A DNA stretch of 64,000 nt, from NCBI GenBank assembly GCA_963665575.2, contig CAXXDW010000006.1, positions 930,001-994,000 of the forward strand. The letters are read 5' to 3'. This stretch comes from Rariloculus sp963665575 (GTDB lineage: Bacteria; Pseudomonadota; Gammaproteobacteria; Steroidobacterales; Rariloculaceae). The stretch's first letter is position 1. Every line of letters starts with the position of its first letter. Shown one piece after another: positions 36,262 to 46,297 of this stretch. The translations under genes were made by a program, and so were the position numbers. Below the pieces are notes generated by a model. The model was not told the origin of the DNA. It did not search any database and saw only the letters and a list, made by a program, of their open reading frames with translations.

Positions 36262-38715
36262 TCAGTCGCCCGTCGTCCGGGCCACCACCAAATCGGCATC
36301 GCCAGCCTCTGGCGCCGTTCGCATCTGGAACGCCGGACTGCTGACTATACCCCAAATTATTGACGAGAATCGGTAGTCGTTCTCTTCGGCGCTGCGCAGG
36401 ATCTGCCGGATTACGGGCATGTCCGCGGCCTCGAGGCTCCGGCCGAGCGCGTACGTCATGAGCTTCTCGGACAGCGTCTGCGTGAAGAGATAGCGGTTAT
36501 CGAGCAGGAATGCCCTCAAGTCCCCGATGCCGTCGATTTGCGTGCCGTCGTAGAGCGTGTCGGCGACATCGATGGTCTTGCCGCGATCCTCGACACGCCA
36601 GCGTCCAACGGCATCGAAATTCTCAAGTGCAAATCCGATCGGATCCATGAGCTGATGACACGCGGCACAGACGGGATCCTCACGGTGGAGCGTCAACTGT
36701 TCCCGGAGCGTTTGCGGTTCACCGGTGGCGCTCGCCTCGATCGCCGGCACGTTCGGCAGCGGATCGGGCGGCGGCAATCCCAGCATGTTGTCGAGAATCC
36801 ACTTGCCGCGCGTGACCGGCGATGTTCGCGTCGAAACGGAGGTAATGGTCAGGAAGCTGCCGTGACCCAGAACACCGCGTCGGGCCGGATCCTCGACCGG
36901 AACGCGTCGGTATTGATCGCCGTAGATCCCGTCGATGCCGTAGTGCAGCGCCAGGCGCTCGTTCAGATGCGTGAAGTCGGCATCGATGATGTCGAGCACG
37001 CTGCGATCTTCGCGAACGATCGCGTCGAAGAGAAGCCGAGTCTCCCGAACCATTGCGACCCGCAGATTCTCGTCGAAATCGGGAAAGACTCCGGGATCCG
37101 GAACGATGCCCTCGACGTTGCGCAGCGCGAGCCACTGGCCGGCGAAGTCCTCGATCAGCGCGCTCGAGCGCGGGTCGGCGAGCATGCGGTCGAGCTGCGC
37201 GCGGAGCGTTTCCGGATTCGAAAGCTCCGATCCGAGCGCAAGATCAATCAACTCTTCGTCGGGAAGCGAACTCCAGATGAAGAACGAGAGTCTCGATGCG
37301 AGCTCGAGATCCGTGATCTGGTAGGCCTCACCGGGCGCAATGTCTGCGGGCGGGCCTGCTTCGGCACGGAACAGGAACTCGGCGCCGGAAATCATGCGCC
37401 GGAGCGCGTTCTCGATGCCCTTTTCGAAGGTGGCGCCGTCGCGGCCCATTTCGTAGAAGCTTATGAGCTCCGCGACTTCGCCTTCGCTGACAGGTCGGCG
37501 ATACGCCTGCCTTGCGAGCGTGGACAGGATTTCCGTCGCACAGAACGCCTCGTCCTCTTCACCCTGGGGCGTGCAGCTGAAGATCTTCTGGCGGCTCGGC
37601 GTGTCGCCCACGCCCGTGACGGTCAGGGGTCCGGTGATGCCCACGGTGTGCACATGCGGCAGCCCGCGATCCTCGTTGCTGTCGATGAGCTGGCGCCGGT
37701 ACTCCTTCCACAGCAGTGCCGACTGCGTGGGCGGCTTGCGCCGGAACGTCACCGCTACGGTGCGCGGCCCCGCGGCCACATGGTGCTCGAACGCGATACG
37801 GGCATCGATTTCCTCGGCGACCTCGAACGCGTTGTCCTCGTTGGACCGCTTCTGGTCGTCGAAACCGCCGAAGTCGGCGCTGTGCACGACTTCCTTGTCG
37901 ATCACAACTTCGAGCGTGCGCTCGAACTCAAGACCGCGAATGCTCGCCAGGATCTGCCGGTACAGCTTCGGCTCGAAACGATAAACGCCGTCGACCGGGA
38001 AATAGTGCTCGAAGACGAGACCGCCGACCGTGCCGAGCGGCGCGCCGGGCACGTACTCGTTCTGCGACAGGTCGGGCTTGGCGTTGTAGGTGCTCGCATA
38101 CGCTCGCTGATTCGGGTCGCCGACGGCGAACGCCGCAACTCGCGCGGATGCGCTCAGATAACCCTCGAGCAGGGCCGGGGAGATCGACAGTGCTTCGGAG
38201 ATGTTGTCGAAGCCCTCGACAACGTTGTCGGGCGGAAGATAGGCGGACGCATCGACCTCAAGGTCGAGCAGGTCGCCGATCGCGTTGGTGTATTCGGTTC
38301 GATTGAGCCGGTGGATAAGCGGTGTCGGCGGCTGCGGGTTGTTCTCAAACGCGGTGTCAAGCTTGGTCTCCACGGTCTGGACCAGCCAGTCGACCTCTTC
38401 GCCTTCGGGGAACGCCGAGGCGTCGCGCGGCGGCATCGCACCGGCGCGAAGCTTGCGAACCATCTGCTCCCAAGCGGCCGCGTCGGCATGGATCCCATCC
38501 GCGGCCAGCGTCTCGAACGACACGCCGCCCGCGAAATCGGCGCTGTTGTGACACTCGAGACAATACGTGTCGATCATCGCGAGCTGGTCGCCGAGATCGA
38601 GCTCGGAGCCGCCCCACTGTTGCAGCGCAAAGTAGCCGGCCAGCCCGGCAACCACTACAAGTGCCAATACCGGCAGGAGTCTCGCGCGCCCGGATTGTCT
38701 TTCCCGTGTCTGCAT
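36262..38715 (-). CDS. DUF1592-type (PSD1-like) exported protein with two CxxCH haem motifs
   Basis: 817 residues, membrane-anchored by one N-terminal segment (LLPVLALVVVAGLAGYFAL). CLECH at 52-56 and CAACH near residue 680 are c-type haem sites. The modules come in the expected order: DUF1587 (LNRTEYTNAIGDLLD), DUF1595 (LARQAYRRPVSEGE), DUF1592 (DLELASRLSFFIWSSLPDEEL), DUF1588 (GHGSFLTITSVSTRTSPVTRG) and DUF1585 (LSEKLMTYALGRSLE). The family is abundant in planctomycetes and some proteobacteria, with no proven reaction; an extracytoplasmic redox role is inferred from the haems. It lies 27 bp after the ankyrin gene and 57 bp before DUF1552. Confidence 0.88.
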   Translation of the reverse strand: MQTRERQSGRARLLPVLALVVVAGLAGYFALQQWGGSELDLGDQLAMIDTYCLECHNSADFAGGVSFETLAADGIHADAAAWEQMVRKLRAGAMPPRDASAFPEGEEVDWLVQTVETKLDTAFENNPQPPTPLIHRLNRTEYTNAIGDLLDLEVDASAYLPPDNVVEGFDNISEALSISPALLEGYLSASARVAAFAVGDPNQRAYASTYNAKPDLSQNEYVPGAPLGTVGGLVFEHYFPVDGVYRFEPKLYRQILASIRGLEFERTLEVVIDKEVVHSADFGGFDDQKRSNEDNAFEVAEEIDARIAFEHHVAAGPRTVAVTFRRKPPTQSALLWKEYRRQLIDSNEDRGLPHVHTVGITGPLTVTGVGDTPSRQKIFSCTPQGEEDEAFCATEILSTLARQAYRRPVSEGEVAELISFYEMGRDGATFEKGIENALRRMISGAEFLFRAEAGPPADIAPGEAYQITDLELASRLSFFIWSSLPDEELIDLALGSELSNPETLRAQLDRMLADPRSSALIEDFAGQWLALRNVEGIVPDPGVFPDFDENLRVAMVRETRLLFDAIVREDRSVLDIIDADFTHLNERLALHYGIDGIYGDQYRRVPVEDPARRGVLGHGSFLTITSVSTRTSPVTRGKWILDNMLGLPPPDPLPNVPAIEASATGEPQTLREQLTLHREDPVCAACHQLMDPIGFALENFDAVGRWRVEDRGKTIDVADTLYDGTQIDGIGDLRAFLLDNRYLFTQTLSEKLMTYALGRSLEAADMPVIRQILRSAEENDYRFSSIIWGIVSSPAFQMRTAPEAGDADLVVARTTGD

Positions 38716-38742
38716 TTGTGAGATTCTTCTGGTTGTTGCGGC

Positions 38743-40302
38743 CTACGCTTCTTCAGCCTCGTCGGGAGTTTCGGACGCTGCGGTTTCCTCCTCCGGTTCC
38801 TCCGGCGGCGGCTCGACCCACTCGGTTTCTTCCACACCGGCCGCGGCCATCGCGTCGCGGATCAGAGCAATAATCTCCGGATAGACGACGGGGTCGATTC
38901 GCAGAGGCATCATCGCCTCGTTCATGAATCGCGGAATCGCGTTGGCCGCATGGACGGGCAAGCGATTATTGTCGTCCCTGACGTCAAGCGGTGTGCCATT
39001 CTCGAGCAGGAAGGACACGAGGTCGGCCCAGCCCAGCGTCGCCGCCATGTGCAAGGCCGTTTCGCCCCACTCGTTCGTCGTGTCGACCGGCGCGCCGTGC
39101 TCCAGCGCGTACGCTCCGACCCGCAGCGAGTGCTCCATGTCGGGCCGCGGGATCGCCATGCCACCGTTGCCGTTGTGCTGGTCCATGCCGAGCGCGGCCC
39201 AGAGAACGGACATGCCCTCGCTGGAGAATGTGGTCGCGGCGTCGGCGCCCCGCCCGATCAGCAGTTCCATGAGCTCGATGTCCTGCTCCTGTGCGGCCAG
39301 GTACAGCGGCTTCTCGTTCGGGTGAATGTCGTCTATCCACATCTGCTTGACCATGCCTTCCTCGGGCACGAACTCGATGTCGGCGCCGGCGTCGAGCAAG
39401 CGGACGATCATGTCCATTGGGGTCGCCTGCTCGATACGGTCCTTCGCCGCCCTGGGCGTGAAGATCGTGCGCAGTTTGATCGCCTCGACGAGCGCGCCCT
39501 CGTTCGGATCGGCGCCGGCGTCGAGCAGCATCATGCCGAGATCGACATTGGTGTTCGTGATCGCCACGCGCAGGGCGCTGAGCCCCCGCGGGTCGGCGGC
39601 GTTCGGATCGGCGCCGGCGTCGAGCAGCACGCGGGCGGCGTCGATCGCGTTTTCGCGCGCCGTGTGCATGAGCGCGGTCAGTCCGCCGATAGGCAGTTCC
39701 GAAGACACGCCGGTCTGGGTCAGGTCCCAGGTGAATTCGGTCGACACCGCGTCGACCTCCGCGCCGTGCTCGAGCAGCAGGCTCACGATGTCGGCGTGAT
39801 TCTCGCCCGCCGCCCACATCAGGGCGGTCTCGCCGTGATGCCCGTCGCGTGTCGAAATCTCGGCGCCGGCATCGAGCAGGAGTTGGGTGGACTCGCGGCT
39901 GCCGCTGCGGGCGGCCAGCATGAGCGGCGTATCGCCTTCCGGAAGCGCCGCGTTGGGGTCCGCGCCGTGCTCGAGCAGTACGCCGACCAGCTCGGCCTCA
40001 CCGACGAGTGCGGCCTGCGACAGTGCCGACAGGCCGTAGCGGTTGGTCGCGTCCGGATCGGCGCCGCGTTCGAGGAGCTCCCTCGCGAGGTCCGCGTTGC
40101 GGTGATATGAGGCCCAGATGAGAGCGGTCGTGCCGTCGGGCTGCGCCTCTGCGACTTCGCTGCCGGCGCTCAGCAGATCGGCAACGCGCAGCCAGTCAGC
40201 GGTCTCGCTCGCGTCGGCCAGCGGCGCTGCGGCGACCGTGCCATTCACGGCGAAACACAGCGTTGCCAAGCCTGCGATCCTGATAGTTGTAATTAATCGC
40301 AA
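38743..40302 (-). CDS. Exported ankyrin-repeat protein
   Basis: 519 residues. Signal peptide (IRIAGLATLCFAVNGTVAAAP), then about 10-12 ankyrin repeats with the usual GADPNA turns and DGTTALIWASYHRN, GLSALSQAALVGE, GDTPLMLAARSG openings. The C-terminal tail is acidic and Pro-rich (EPPPEEPEEETAASETPDEAEEA). Start is TTG at 40302 behind a G-rich ribosome-binding site. Ankyrin repeats bind proteins, so a scaffold for the DUF1592 and DUF1552 products encoded directly downstream is a reasonable inference. First gene of the operon. Confidence 0.9.
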   Translation of the reverse strand: MRLITTIRIAGLATLCFAVNGTVAAAPLADASETADWLRVADLLSAGSEVAEAQPDGTTALIWASYHRNADLARELLERGADPDATNRYGLSALSQAALVGEAELVGVLLEHGADPNAALPEGDTPLMLAARSGSRESTQLLLDAGAEISTRDGHHGETALMWAAGENHADIVSLLLEHGAEVDAVSTEFTWDLTQTGVSSELPIGGLTALMHTARENAIDAARVLLDAGADPNAADPRGLSALRVAITNTNVDLGMMLLDAGADPNEGALVEAIKLRTIFTPRAAKDRIEQATPMDMIVRLLDAGADIEFVPEEGMVKQMWIDDIHPNEKPLYLAAQEQDIELMELLIGRGADAATTFSSEGMSVLWAALGMDQHNGNGGMAIPRPDMEHSLRVGAYALEHGAPVDTTNEWGETALHMAATLGWADLVSFLLENGTPLDVRDDNNRLPVHAANAIPRFMNEAMMPLRIDPVVYPEIIALIRDAMAAAGVEETEWVEPPPEEPEEETAASETPDEAEEA

Positions 40303-40528
40303 TGGACTACCCCCCGAAGCAATACGGTTAGCCGACAGTCAACAGGGGAATCTGACGTAATTCAGCCCTGTATGTCAAGTAGTGTAGAGTCAAAAAAATG
40401 GGCGCACTCAGTTTCTCCGAGCGGCCAGTTACGCAAACGCAGGAGTTTTCGCGTCGCTCGCACATCGAGGAACGGTGCCGCCATGTGCCCGCGGAGCGCT
40501 TGCGATTCCGACCCGACGGCGGCGTCCG

Positions 40529-42268
40529 TCAGCCGGTGAACCAGGCGAGGGTGGTCCAGCAGACCGCCGCGAGCACCGCAGCGACCGAAGCCTGCGGAAT
40601 CTGGGTCTTGACGTGGTCCATGAGGTCGCAGCCCGTGCAAACCGAGCTCAGCACGGTCGTATCGGAAATCGGTGAGCACTGATCGCCGAAAACGCTGCCG
40701 TCCATCACCGCTGCGAAGCACAGCGTCATGAAAAGCTCAGGGTACGCAAGTCCCTGTGAGCCTGCCACGGCCCAGGCCAGCGGCATCGCCAGCGGAAATG
40801 CGACCGCGTAGGTGCCCCAGCTCGTACCGGTGGAGAATGCGATGATCACGGTCAGCAATTGCAACAGCACCGGCAGCAGGAAATACGGGATGGCGTCGCC
40901 GAGCTGCTCGACGAGGAACGTTCCGCCGCCGGTCTCCTGGCTGATGCCGCCGATCGTGATCGCGAGCAGCAGGATCACCGAGCCGAGCACCACGCCCTTG
41001 ATCCCGTCGTGGACGCCCTGGATCACGTTCTTGAGCGACATGCCCTTGGCCAGGGCCATTCCGGCTGCGAGCAGAAGCGCGGCGCCGAAGGCCCACTGCA
41101 CGTTGGGAGACCCGAAGAACACGAAAGTCAGGATCGCGATGCCGATCAGCGTGCCGAGCGGCAGGAAGAACTCGATGATGTGCGGCTTGTAACCCTCCGG
41201 CACCTGGCTGGCCTGCAATTCCTTCGAACTCAGCGGCTCTGCGCCGGGGGCGTCGAGCTGGCCGGTCGTTCGGGCGCGGGTCATCGCTTCGCGAAGCTGG
41301 GTTCCGAGGAAGAACGGCTTCTCGACGCTGAGCAGGAACGTGCCGAGCACGGCGAAAATTGCATAGAAGCAGAAGGGTACGCTCTGGAAGAAAAATGCGA
41401 TTCGGTCGCTCTCGGTCGCGAGAAAACTGACGCCCGATACGAATATGAAGGCCTGCACGTAGCCCGGCCAGGCATTGAAGGCGAGCTGGGAGGCGATCGG
41501 CGACGCGGTGGAATCGACGACATAGGCCAGTTCCTCGTGACTGATCCTCTCCTTGTCGGCAATGGGCTTGACCGTCGTCCCGACCAGCACGGTGCTGACG
41601 GTGCCTCCCTGGAAGAAGACGACGCCGAGCATCCAGGCGACGAGCTTGGCTGTTCGCGGACCGCGCACGAAGCGTCTTGTGACGAACTCGGCGAAAGCCT
41701 GGGCCGCGCCGGTGCGCGACCATATCCCCATGAGCCCGCCGAGCAACCACAGGTACAGCAACAGCACGCCCGCGGCGTTTGTCGTGGCGAGCGACGGCAC
41801 GAGTACGTCTCCCGTCAGGTCGTACTGGCCAAGGATGAGCGCGCCGGAAGCGATCCCGCTCAACAGCGACGTGACCGGCTCGCGGGTAATCCAGCACAGG
41901 ATCACCGCGACCACGGCCGGCAGCAACGACAGGTAGCCCCAGTGGAACTGGGCAAGCCGCTGGAAATAGACCGGCTGAAGCTGCCCGTCCACCAGCGCGG
42001 TCGACGCCACGAATTCCTCCATTACGGCCGGTGCTTCGCTTGAGCCGCGTAGCTGGGCCGGATCAAGCAGGGATTGCGCGGCGGGAACGGCATCGAAGAA
42101 GGTGCGGTCCCCTCCGGACACGAAATAGAGTCCCTCAACGGGGTCGGTCTGAACGTCCAGAGTGATCTGTTCCACGGTCCACGTGGGCGGAACGTTTGCT
42201 CCGACGAACCACGACACGACCATGGCGAGCGCGAATACGATGAACTTGGCAATGCCTGAACGGATCAT
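40529..42268 (-). CDS. NhaC-family Na+/H+ antiporter
   Basis: 579-residue inner-membrane protein with 11-12 hydrophobic segments and the NhaC-type motifs LLPAVVAVILCWITREPVTSLLSG, VDSTASPIASQLAFNAW, STGTSWGTYAVAFPLAMPLA and DGSVFGDQCSPISDTTVLSS. It should exchange cytoplasmic Na+ (or another cation/organic ion) for H+. An N-terminal extracytoplasmic segment of about 110 residues between the first two membrane spans is longer than in simple NhaC proteins. ATG 42268. Not obviously linked to its neighbours. Confidence 0.85.
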   Translation of the reverse strand: MIRSGIAKFIVFALAMVVSWFVGANVPPTWTVEQITLDVQTDPVEGLYFVSGGDRTFFDAVPAAQSLLDPAQLRGSSEAPAVMEEFVASTALVDGQLQPVYFQRLAQFHWGYLSLLPAVVAVILCWITREPVTSLLSGIASGALILGQYDLTGDVLVPSLATTNAAGVLLLYLWLLGGLMGIWSRTGAAQAFAEFVTRRFVRGPRTAKLVAWMLGVVFFQGGTVSTVLVGTTVKPIADKERISHEELAYVVDSTASPIASQLAFNAWPGYVQAFIFVSGVSFLATESDRIAFFFQSVPFCFYAIFAVLGTFLLSVEKPFFLGTQLREAMTRARTTGQLDAPGAEPLSSKELQASQVPEGYKPHIIEFFLPLGTLIGIAILTFVFFGSPNVQWAFGAALLLAAGMALAKGMSLKNVIQGVHDGIKGVVLGSVILLLAITIGGISQETGGGTFLVEQLGDAIPYFLLPVLLQLLTVIIAFSTGTSWGTYAVAFPLAMPLAWAVAGSQGLAYPELFMTLCFAAVMDGSVFGDQCSPISDTTVLSSVCTGCDLMDHVKTQIPQASVAAVLAAVCWTTLAWFTG

Positions 42269-42579
42269 TGGATTTTCCGGCCCTTTATATTTATTGAGTA
42301 GAAGCGGAAGCTGCGATGCCCGGCAGCGTGGCGGCCACCGGCACTATACCCGATACAGCCGCCGACGCGCTCATCCTCCGGTAGCGTTCCGCCCGCCGCC
42401 CGGGCGATGGCAAATTGGCACGGCAGGACCGCCGCAGACCCTGTCCGCGACTTCACCGGACGGCGCGGTTCGGCACGCACGTTCTCATTGCGCACCGCGG
42501 CGGGATTCCGCGGCCGTTTGACCTGCATCGCGACGGCGATAGCATGTTCCGCTCTCGCCCGTACCTGTCTCCAAACCAT
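42269..42579. other. Divergent intergenic region (nhaC-like / DUF5916)
   Basis: About 310 bp between two divergent genes. It must hold both promoters, but no convincing -35/-10 pair or operator repeat stands out by eye. In-frame starts for the DUF5916 gene exist at 42415 and 42544, so part of the stretch could be its leader. Confidence 0.4.
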
Positions 42580-44823
42580 ATGGCGCAGAGATTCGCACAC
42601 ACTCTGACGCCGCGCAGTTCCTCGGTTGCGGCTGGCGCCGCCGTATGGCTGGCCGCCGGCCAGACCATCGCCCAGTCGCCGGCAGAACTCGATGCGCTCC
42701 TGAACAAGACCACGCACATCGTCAGAACGGACCTTGCACCCGTAATCGACGGGGCGCTTGACGAGGATGCCTGGGAGTCCGCCGCGCGCGTCGACGACTT
42801 TTACGAGAGCGAGCCCAACGAGTACGCCGAGGCCTCCGAGTACACCGAGTTCCTGCTGATGTACGACGACGACAACCTGTACATCGGCATCAGGGCAGCG
42901 GACAGCGAACCCGAACTCGTGCTTGCCACCGATCTGCGCCAGGGCGACCGATACACCCAGGGCGACTGGGCAGGCGTCGTGATCGACCCGTTCAACAACA
43001 AGCGCAGCGGGTTCTGGTTCGGCATCAATCCCAACAACGTTCGTCTGGACGGGATATTCGAGAACCCGACGCAGCGGCTGTGGGACTGGGAAGGAATCTA
43101 CTTCGCACGCGCGCGCCAGACCGACGAGGGCTGGGAAGGCGAGATGTCGATACCGTTCAAGACATTGTCGTTCGACCCGGAGATTCAGACGTGGGGCATG
43201 AACTTCGGGCGGTCCGTTCGGCGCCGCAACGAACGCGTCAACTGGGTGTCGCGCAACCAGGACTGGGGACCAAGTGCCGCCGGTGAGGTCACGGGCTTTT
43301 CAGGCATGAATCAGGGGCTCGGCCTGGACATCATTCCGTCGATCAGCGCGAACCGCCGGCGCAACCTGACCATGGGCATGGACTCGACCTCGGTCGACCC
43401 GTCGCTCGACATCTTTTACAAGATTACCCCTTCCCTCAACGGTTCATTGACGATCAACACCGACTTCTCCGCAACGGAAGTCGACGACCGCCAGGTGAAC
43501 CTGACGCGCTTCAACCTCTTCTTCCCCGAAAAGCGGGACTTCTTCCTGCGAGACTTCGACGTGTTTCAATTCGGCCGGATTTCCGAACTGAGTTCGACGA
43601 ATACGCAGAACACGGCGGCATCGCCCGCGGCAAAGCAGAGCGGCAGCCCGTTCTTCTCGCGGCGCATCGGCATCGACCGTTTCGGCATGCCCGTCGATCT
43701 CGAGTACGGCGGCAAGATCAGCGGCAGGCTGGGGGGTTGGGACCTCGGTGCGCTGACCATTCGTCAGGACGAGGCTGCCGACGTTGACGCGAAGTCGCTG
43801 ATGGTTGCCCGCGCGCTCAGGGAGATCTTCGACGGTGCCACGATCGGCGGGATCGTCACGAGCGGCGACCCCCGGTCGAACCTGGAAAACTCGGTGATCG
43901 GGGCGGACTTCCAATACCTGAATACGCGGTTTCGCGGCGGCTCCACGCTGCAGGCGGAGGCCTGGTACCAGCAAAGCGACACGGAAGGCATCGCAAGCGA
44001 CGATGCGGCGTACGGACTCGGGCTCAGAATGCCGAACCGGACGGGTTTCAGGTTCGGCCTGACACTCAAGGAAGTCGAGGAAAATTTTCTGCCGGCCATG
44101 GGGTTCGTCGACCGACACGGTGTGCGGGACCGGTCCCTGGAACTCGGCTACACGCATCGCCGGGACGGAAGGCTTCAATCCATTGCGACTGGCGTCGATG
44201 CGCAGCGCGTCGATCTGCTCGACGGCGGATTGCAGAGCCGGATCGTCAGGTTTCGCCTGCTTGAACTCGAGACAACGACGCAGGAGACCTTCGAGGCCTT
44301 CTACACGTCCAGCAAGGAGGCGCTGCACGAGCCGTTCGAGATATCGCGCGGCGTCGTCATACCGGTCGGCGCTTACTCCTTCGACGAGTATGGATTCCGG
44401 ATCGGGACCGGCACTCAGCGCAATCTCTCCGGGTCATTGCTGGTCTCCGACGGCGATTTCTACGCAGGAACGCGATTGGGTCTGGAGGCGGCGGCCCTGT
44501 GGCGGCCATCGAGGCACTTTCGCACGGAGCTTCGCTACAGCTACAACGAGATCGAGTTGCCGCAGGGCAATTTCTCAACGCGGCTCGTTCGCTATAGCGC
44601 GGAGTGGATATTCAGCGCGGATCTCGCGTGGACGAACCTCGTGCAATACGACAACATTTCCGAAGAGGTCGGTATCAGCAGCCGCCTGCAGTGGATCCCG
44701 CAAGCCGGCCGCGAGGGCTTCATTGTGCTCAACCACAATCTGCAGGACTACGACCGCGACAACAGGTTCCGGTCGCAGCTTTCCGATCTGGTCGTGAAGT
44801 TCAACTACACGTTTCGCTACTGA
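42580..44823 (+). CDS. DUF5916 outer-membrane-type protein with CBM9-like domain
   Basis: 747 residues from ATG 42580 (an ATG at 42544 is possible). A signal peptide (AAGAAVWLAAGQTIAQ) is followed by a CBM9-like/DOMON-type domain, seen in PVIDGALDEDAWESAARVDDF, LLMYDDDNLYIGIRA and GVVIDPFNNKRSGFWFGINP. The long C-terminal DUF5916 part starts at INTDFSATEVDDRQVNLTRF and FFPEKRDFFL and runs through alternating strands to KFNYTFRY, an aromatic end typical of outer-membrane barrels. Often annotated as a hydrolase, but no catalytic motif is visible; carbohydrate binding at the surface is inferred. Confidence 0.82.
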   Translation: MAQRFAHTLTPRSSSVAAGAAVWLAAGQTIAQSPAELDALLNKTTHIVRTDLAPVIDGALDEDAWESAARVDDFYESEPNEYAEASEYTEFLLMYDDDNLYIGIRAADSEPELVLATDLRQGDRYTQGDWAGVVIDPFNNKRSGFWFGINPNNVRLDGIFENPTQRLWDWEGIYFARARQTDEGWEGEMSIPFKTLSFDPEIQTWGMNFGRSVRRRNERVNWVSRNQDWGPSAAGEVTGFSGMNQGLGLDIIPSISANRRRNLTMGMDSTSVDPSLDIFYKITPSLNGSLTINTDFSATEVDDRQVNLTRFNLFFPEKRDFFLRDFDVFQFGRISELSSTNTQNTAASPAAKQSGSPFFSRRIGIDRFGMPVDLEYGGKISGRLGGWDLGALTIRQDEAADVDAKSLMVARALREIFDGATIGGIVTSGDPRSNLENSVIGADFQYLNTRFRGGSTLQAEAWYQQSDTEGIASDDAAYGLGLRMPNRTGFRFGLTLKEVEENFLPAMGFVDRHGVRDRSLELGYTHRRDGRLQSIATGVDAQRVDLLDGGLQSRIVRFRLLELETTTQETFEAFYTSSKEALHEPFEISRGVVIPVGAYSFDEYGFRIGTGTQRNLSGSLLVSDGDFYAGTRLGLEAAALWRPSRHFRTELRYSYNEIELPQGNFSTRLVRYSAEWIFSADLAWTNLVQYDNISEEVGISSRLQWIPQAGREGFIVLNHNLQDYDRDNRFRSQLSDLVVKFNYTFRY

Positions 44824-44883
44824 ACCCTGCCGGCACGGCAAGGCAGGGCCGACTCGCGCCTTGATGCCACACGAACCGGAACG

Positions 44884-45498
44884 CTATCGCGATGCTTCGA
44901 CCGGTTGGCGCAAACGGAACAGGTATTCCTGCATGCCGCTGGTAAGCAGGCGAATGCGTTCGATCGTAAACCCGGGTGAACAACGGTCGAGGTCCTCGGT
45001 CGAGTAGCGCGTTGCCGCGCGTTCGGGTGCTCCGTTTGAAAGCTCGATGAACCGGCCTTCGTCGAGCGGTGCGAAGAGTCCCGGCCGCCGCGACATCACG
45101 GATCTGGAGTAGCCGATCAGCGCGTGCACGAAAACACCCGGCCGGCTCCGCGTCGCAATGGCGGTCATCAACCCGGCGATCTGTTGTCGGCTCAGGTAAT
45201 TGAGGTAGTCCCAGGTCAGCACGACGTCTGCCGGCTCCGAACGCGGCATCGAGCGGAGGGATTCGACAGGATCGGGGGCTGCCCCGGATTCGCCCTGCCA
45301 GTCGAGAGAGGCGATCACGGCGTCTTCGAGGTCTGCAATGTCCACCCGGCAACGAAAGCGGCTCAACAAGTCGATCGTCTGGGGACGGGCCATGCCGAGG
45401 TCCAGGATTACCCAACGGCGATCCTCGGCGAGGGAGTCCATCACCGAGCGAAACAACGGTACGGTGACCGCCGGTGTTGCCTCAAGGTCCGTGGACAC
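44884..45498 (-). CDS. SAM-methyltransferase-like protein of unknown function
   Basis: 204 residues, GTG start at 45498. A class-I methyltransferase-like Rossmann core is suggested by WVILDLGMARPQTIDLLSRF, VDIADLEDAVIASLDW, then PADVVLTWDYLNYLSRQQIAGL and GVFVHALIGYS. The glycine-rich SAM loop is poor (DLGMARP instead of xGxGxG), so it may be catalytically altered. It lies upstream of nothing obvious and 76 bp downstream of the bactofilin gene on the same strand, a possible operon partner. Substrate unknown. Confidence 0.6.
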   Translation of the reverse strand: MSTDLEATPAVTVPLFRSVMDSLAEDRRWVILDLGMARPQTIDLLSRFRCRVDIADLEDAVIASLDWQGESGAAPDPVESLRSMPRSEPADVVLTWDYLNYLSRQQIAGLMTAIATRSRPGVFVHALIGYSRSVMSRRPGLFAPLDEGRFIELSNGAPERAATRYSTEDLDRCSPGFTIERIRLLTSGMQEYLFRLRQPVEASR

Positions 45499-45573
45499 GG
45501 CATCGGCGCGCGGCGGGATGCTGCGCCTCAGTGTGCGCTTGAACGGTCTCGGTGTCAGTGTGTCGACTCTGCT

Positions 45574-46152
45574 TTAAAGTTTCTTTTCGCCGGCGGCTTG
45601 CTGTGCCGCGCCGGTTTCCGTGGTAGTTGACTTGACGTTGGCGAGGGTTGCGGGCTTGGTGCGCTCCGCTCCGCCCGGGTCACTCGCTACCGCCTTGACC
45701 TCACGCTTGACGAGTGCGCGTTCGACGCTCTTGGGATCCATGTCGATCGAGCCCTTGAAGTGCGCGCCTTCTTCGAGGCTGACGCGCGCAGCGAGTACGT
45801 TGCCCGTAATCTTCGCGGTGGCTCGGATCGAGACGCTCTCCGAGCTGATCAGGTCGCCGCTGACTTCGCCCTCGATCATCATCGACTTCGTGTACACGTC
45901 GGCCTTGACGCGGCCTTCCTTGCCGATCGTGAGGCAATGATTCGGCAAGCGAATCGTGCCGCTGACATAGCCTTCGACCCGCAGATCCTCGTCGCCGGAC
46001 AGAGTCCCGTCGATCTTGATGGAGCGGCCAATTACTGCGGTACCACCGGACCTGGACCGGGCAGGGCCCGTCGATGCGTCTGCATGATCGGAGCCGGAAG
46101 AGGCACTGGTCCGGGTGGGCCGCCCGCGTGAAGCGTCTTTCTTGTCAAACAC
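45574..46152 (-). CDS. Bactofilin family cytoskeletal protein
   Basis: 192 residues. A disordered, Ser/Thr/Arg-rich N-terminus of about 40 residues precedes the bactofilin beta-helix: AVIGRSIKIDGTLSGDEDLRVEGYVSG, LTIGKEGRVKADVYTKSMMIEGEVSG, SVSIRATAKITGNVLAARVSLEEGAHFKG. A charged C-terminal tail follows. Bactofilins polymerise without nucleotide and act in cell shape or polar organisation. GTG start at 46152 has AGGAG at good distance. Divergent from the module A-B fusion gene. Confidence 0.92.
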   Translation of the reverse strand: MFDKKDASRGRPTRTSASSGSDHADASTGPARSRSGGTAVIGRSIKIDGTLSGDEDLRVEGYVSGTIRLPNHCLTIGKEGRVKADVYTKSMMIEGEVSGDLISSESVSIRATAKITGNVLAARVSLEEGAHFKGSIDMDPKSVERALVKREVKAVASDPGGAERTKPATLANVKSTTTETGAAQQAAGEKKL

Positions 46153-46297
46153 CTGAGAGCTCCTTATTCCTCAATTCCATTAAGGAGTTAGCGAAATCCT
46201 TTCGCTACTATACCGGAGAATCTTTGCCGTGTGGTGCGCGACCGTGCTCGTTTGCGGCACAATGGGTAACTGATCGCAAAAGCCAGGGGGAATTGAC

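Noticed and set aside
36538..38721. 727-codon plus-strand ORF opposite the DUF1592 gene
   Set aside because: Low-complexity Arg/Asp-rich translation without domains; the minus strand carries a clear protein with haem motifs. GC-driven shadow.
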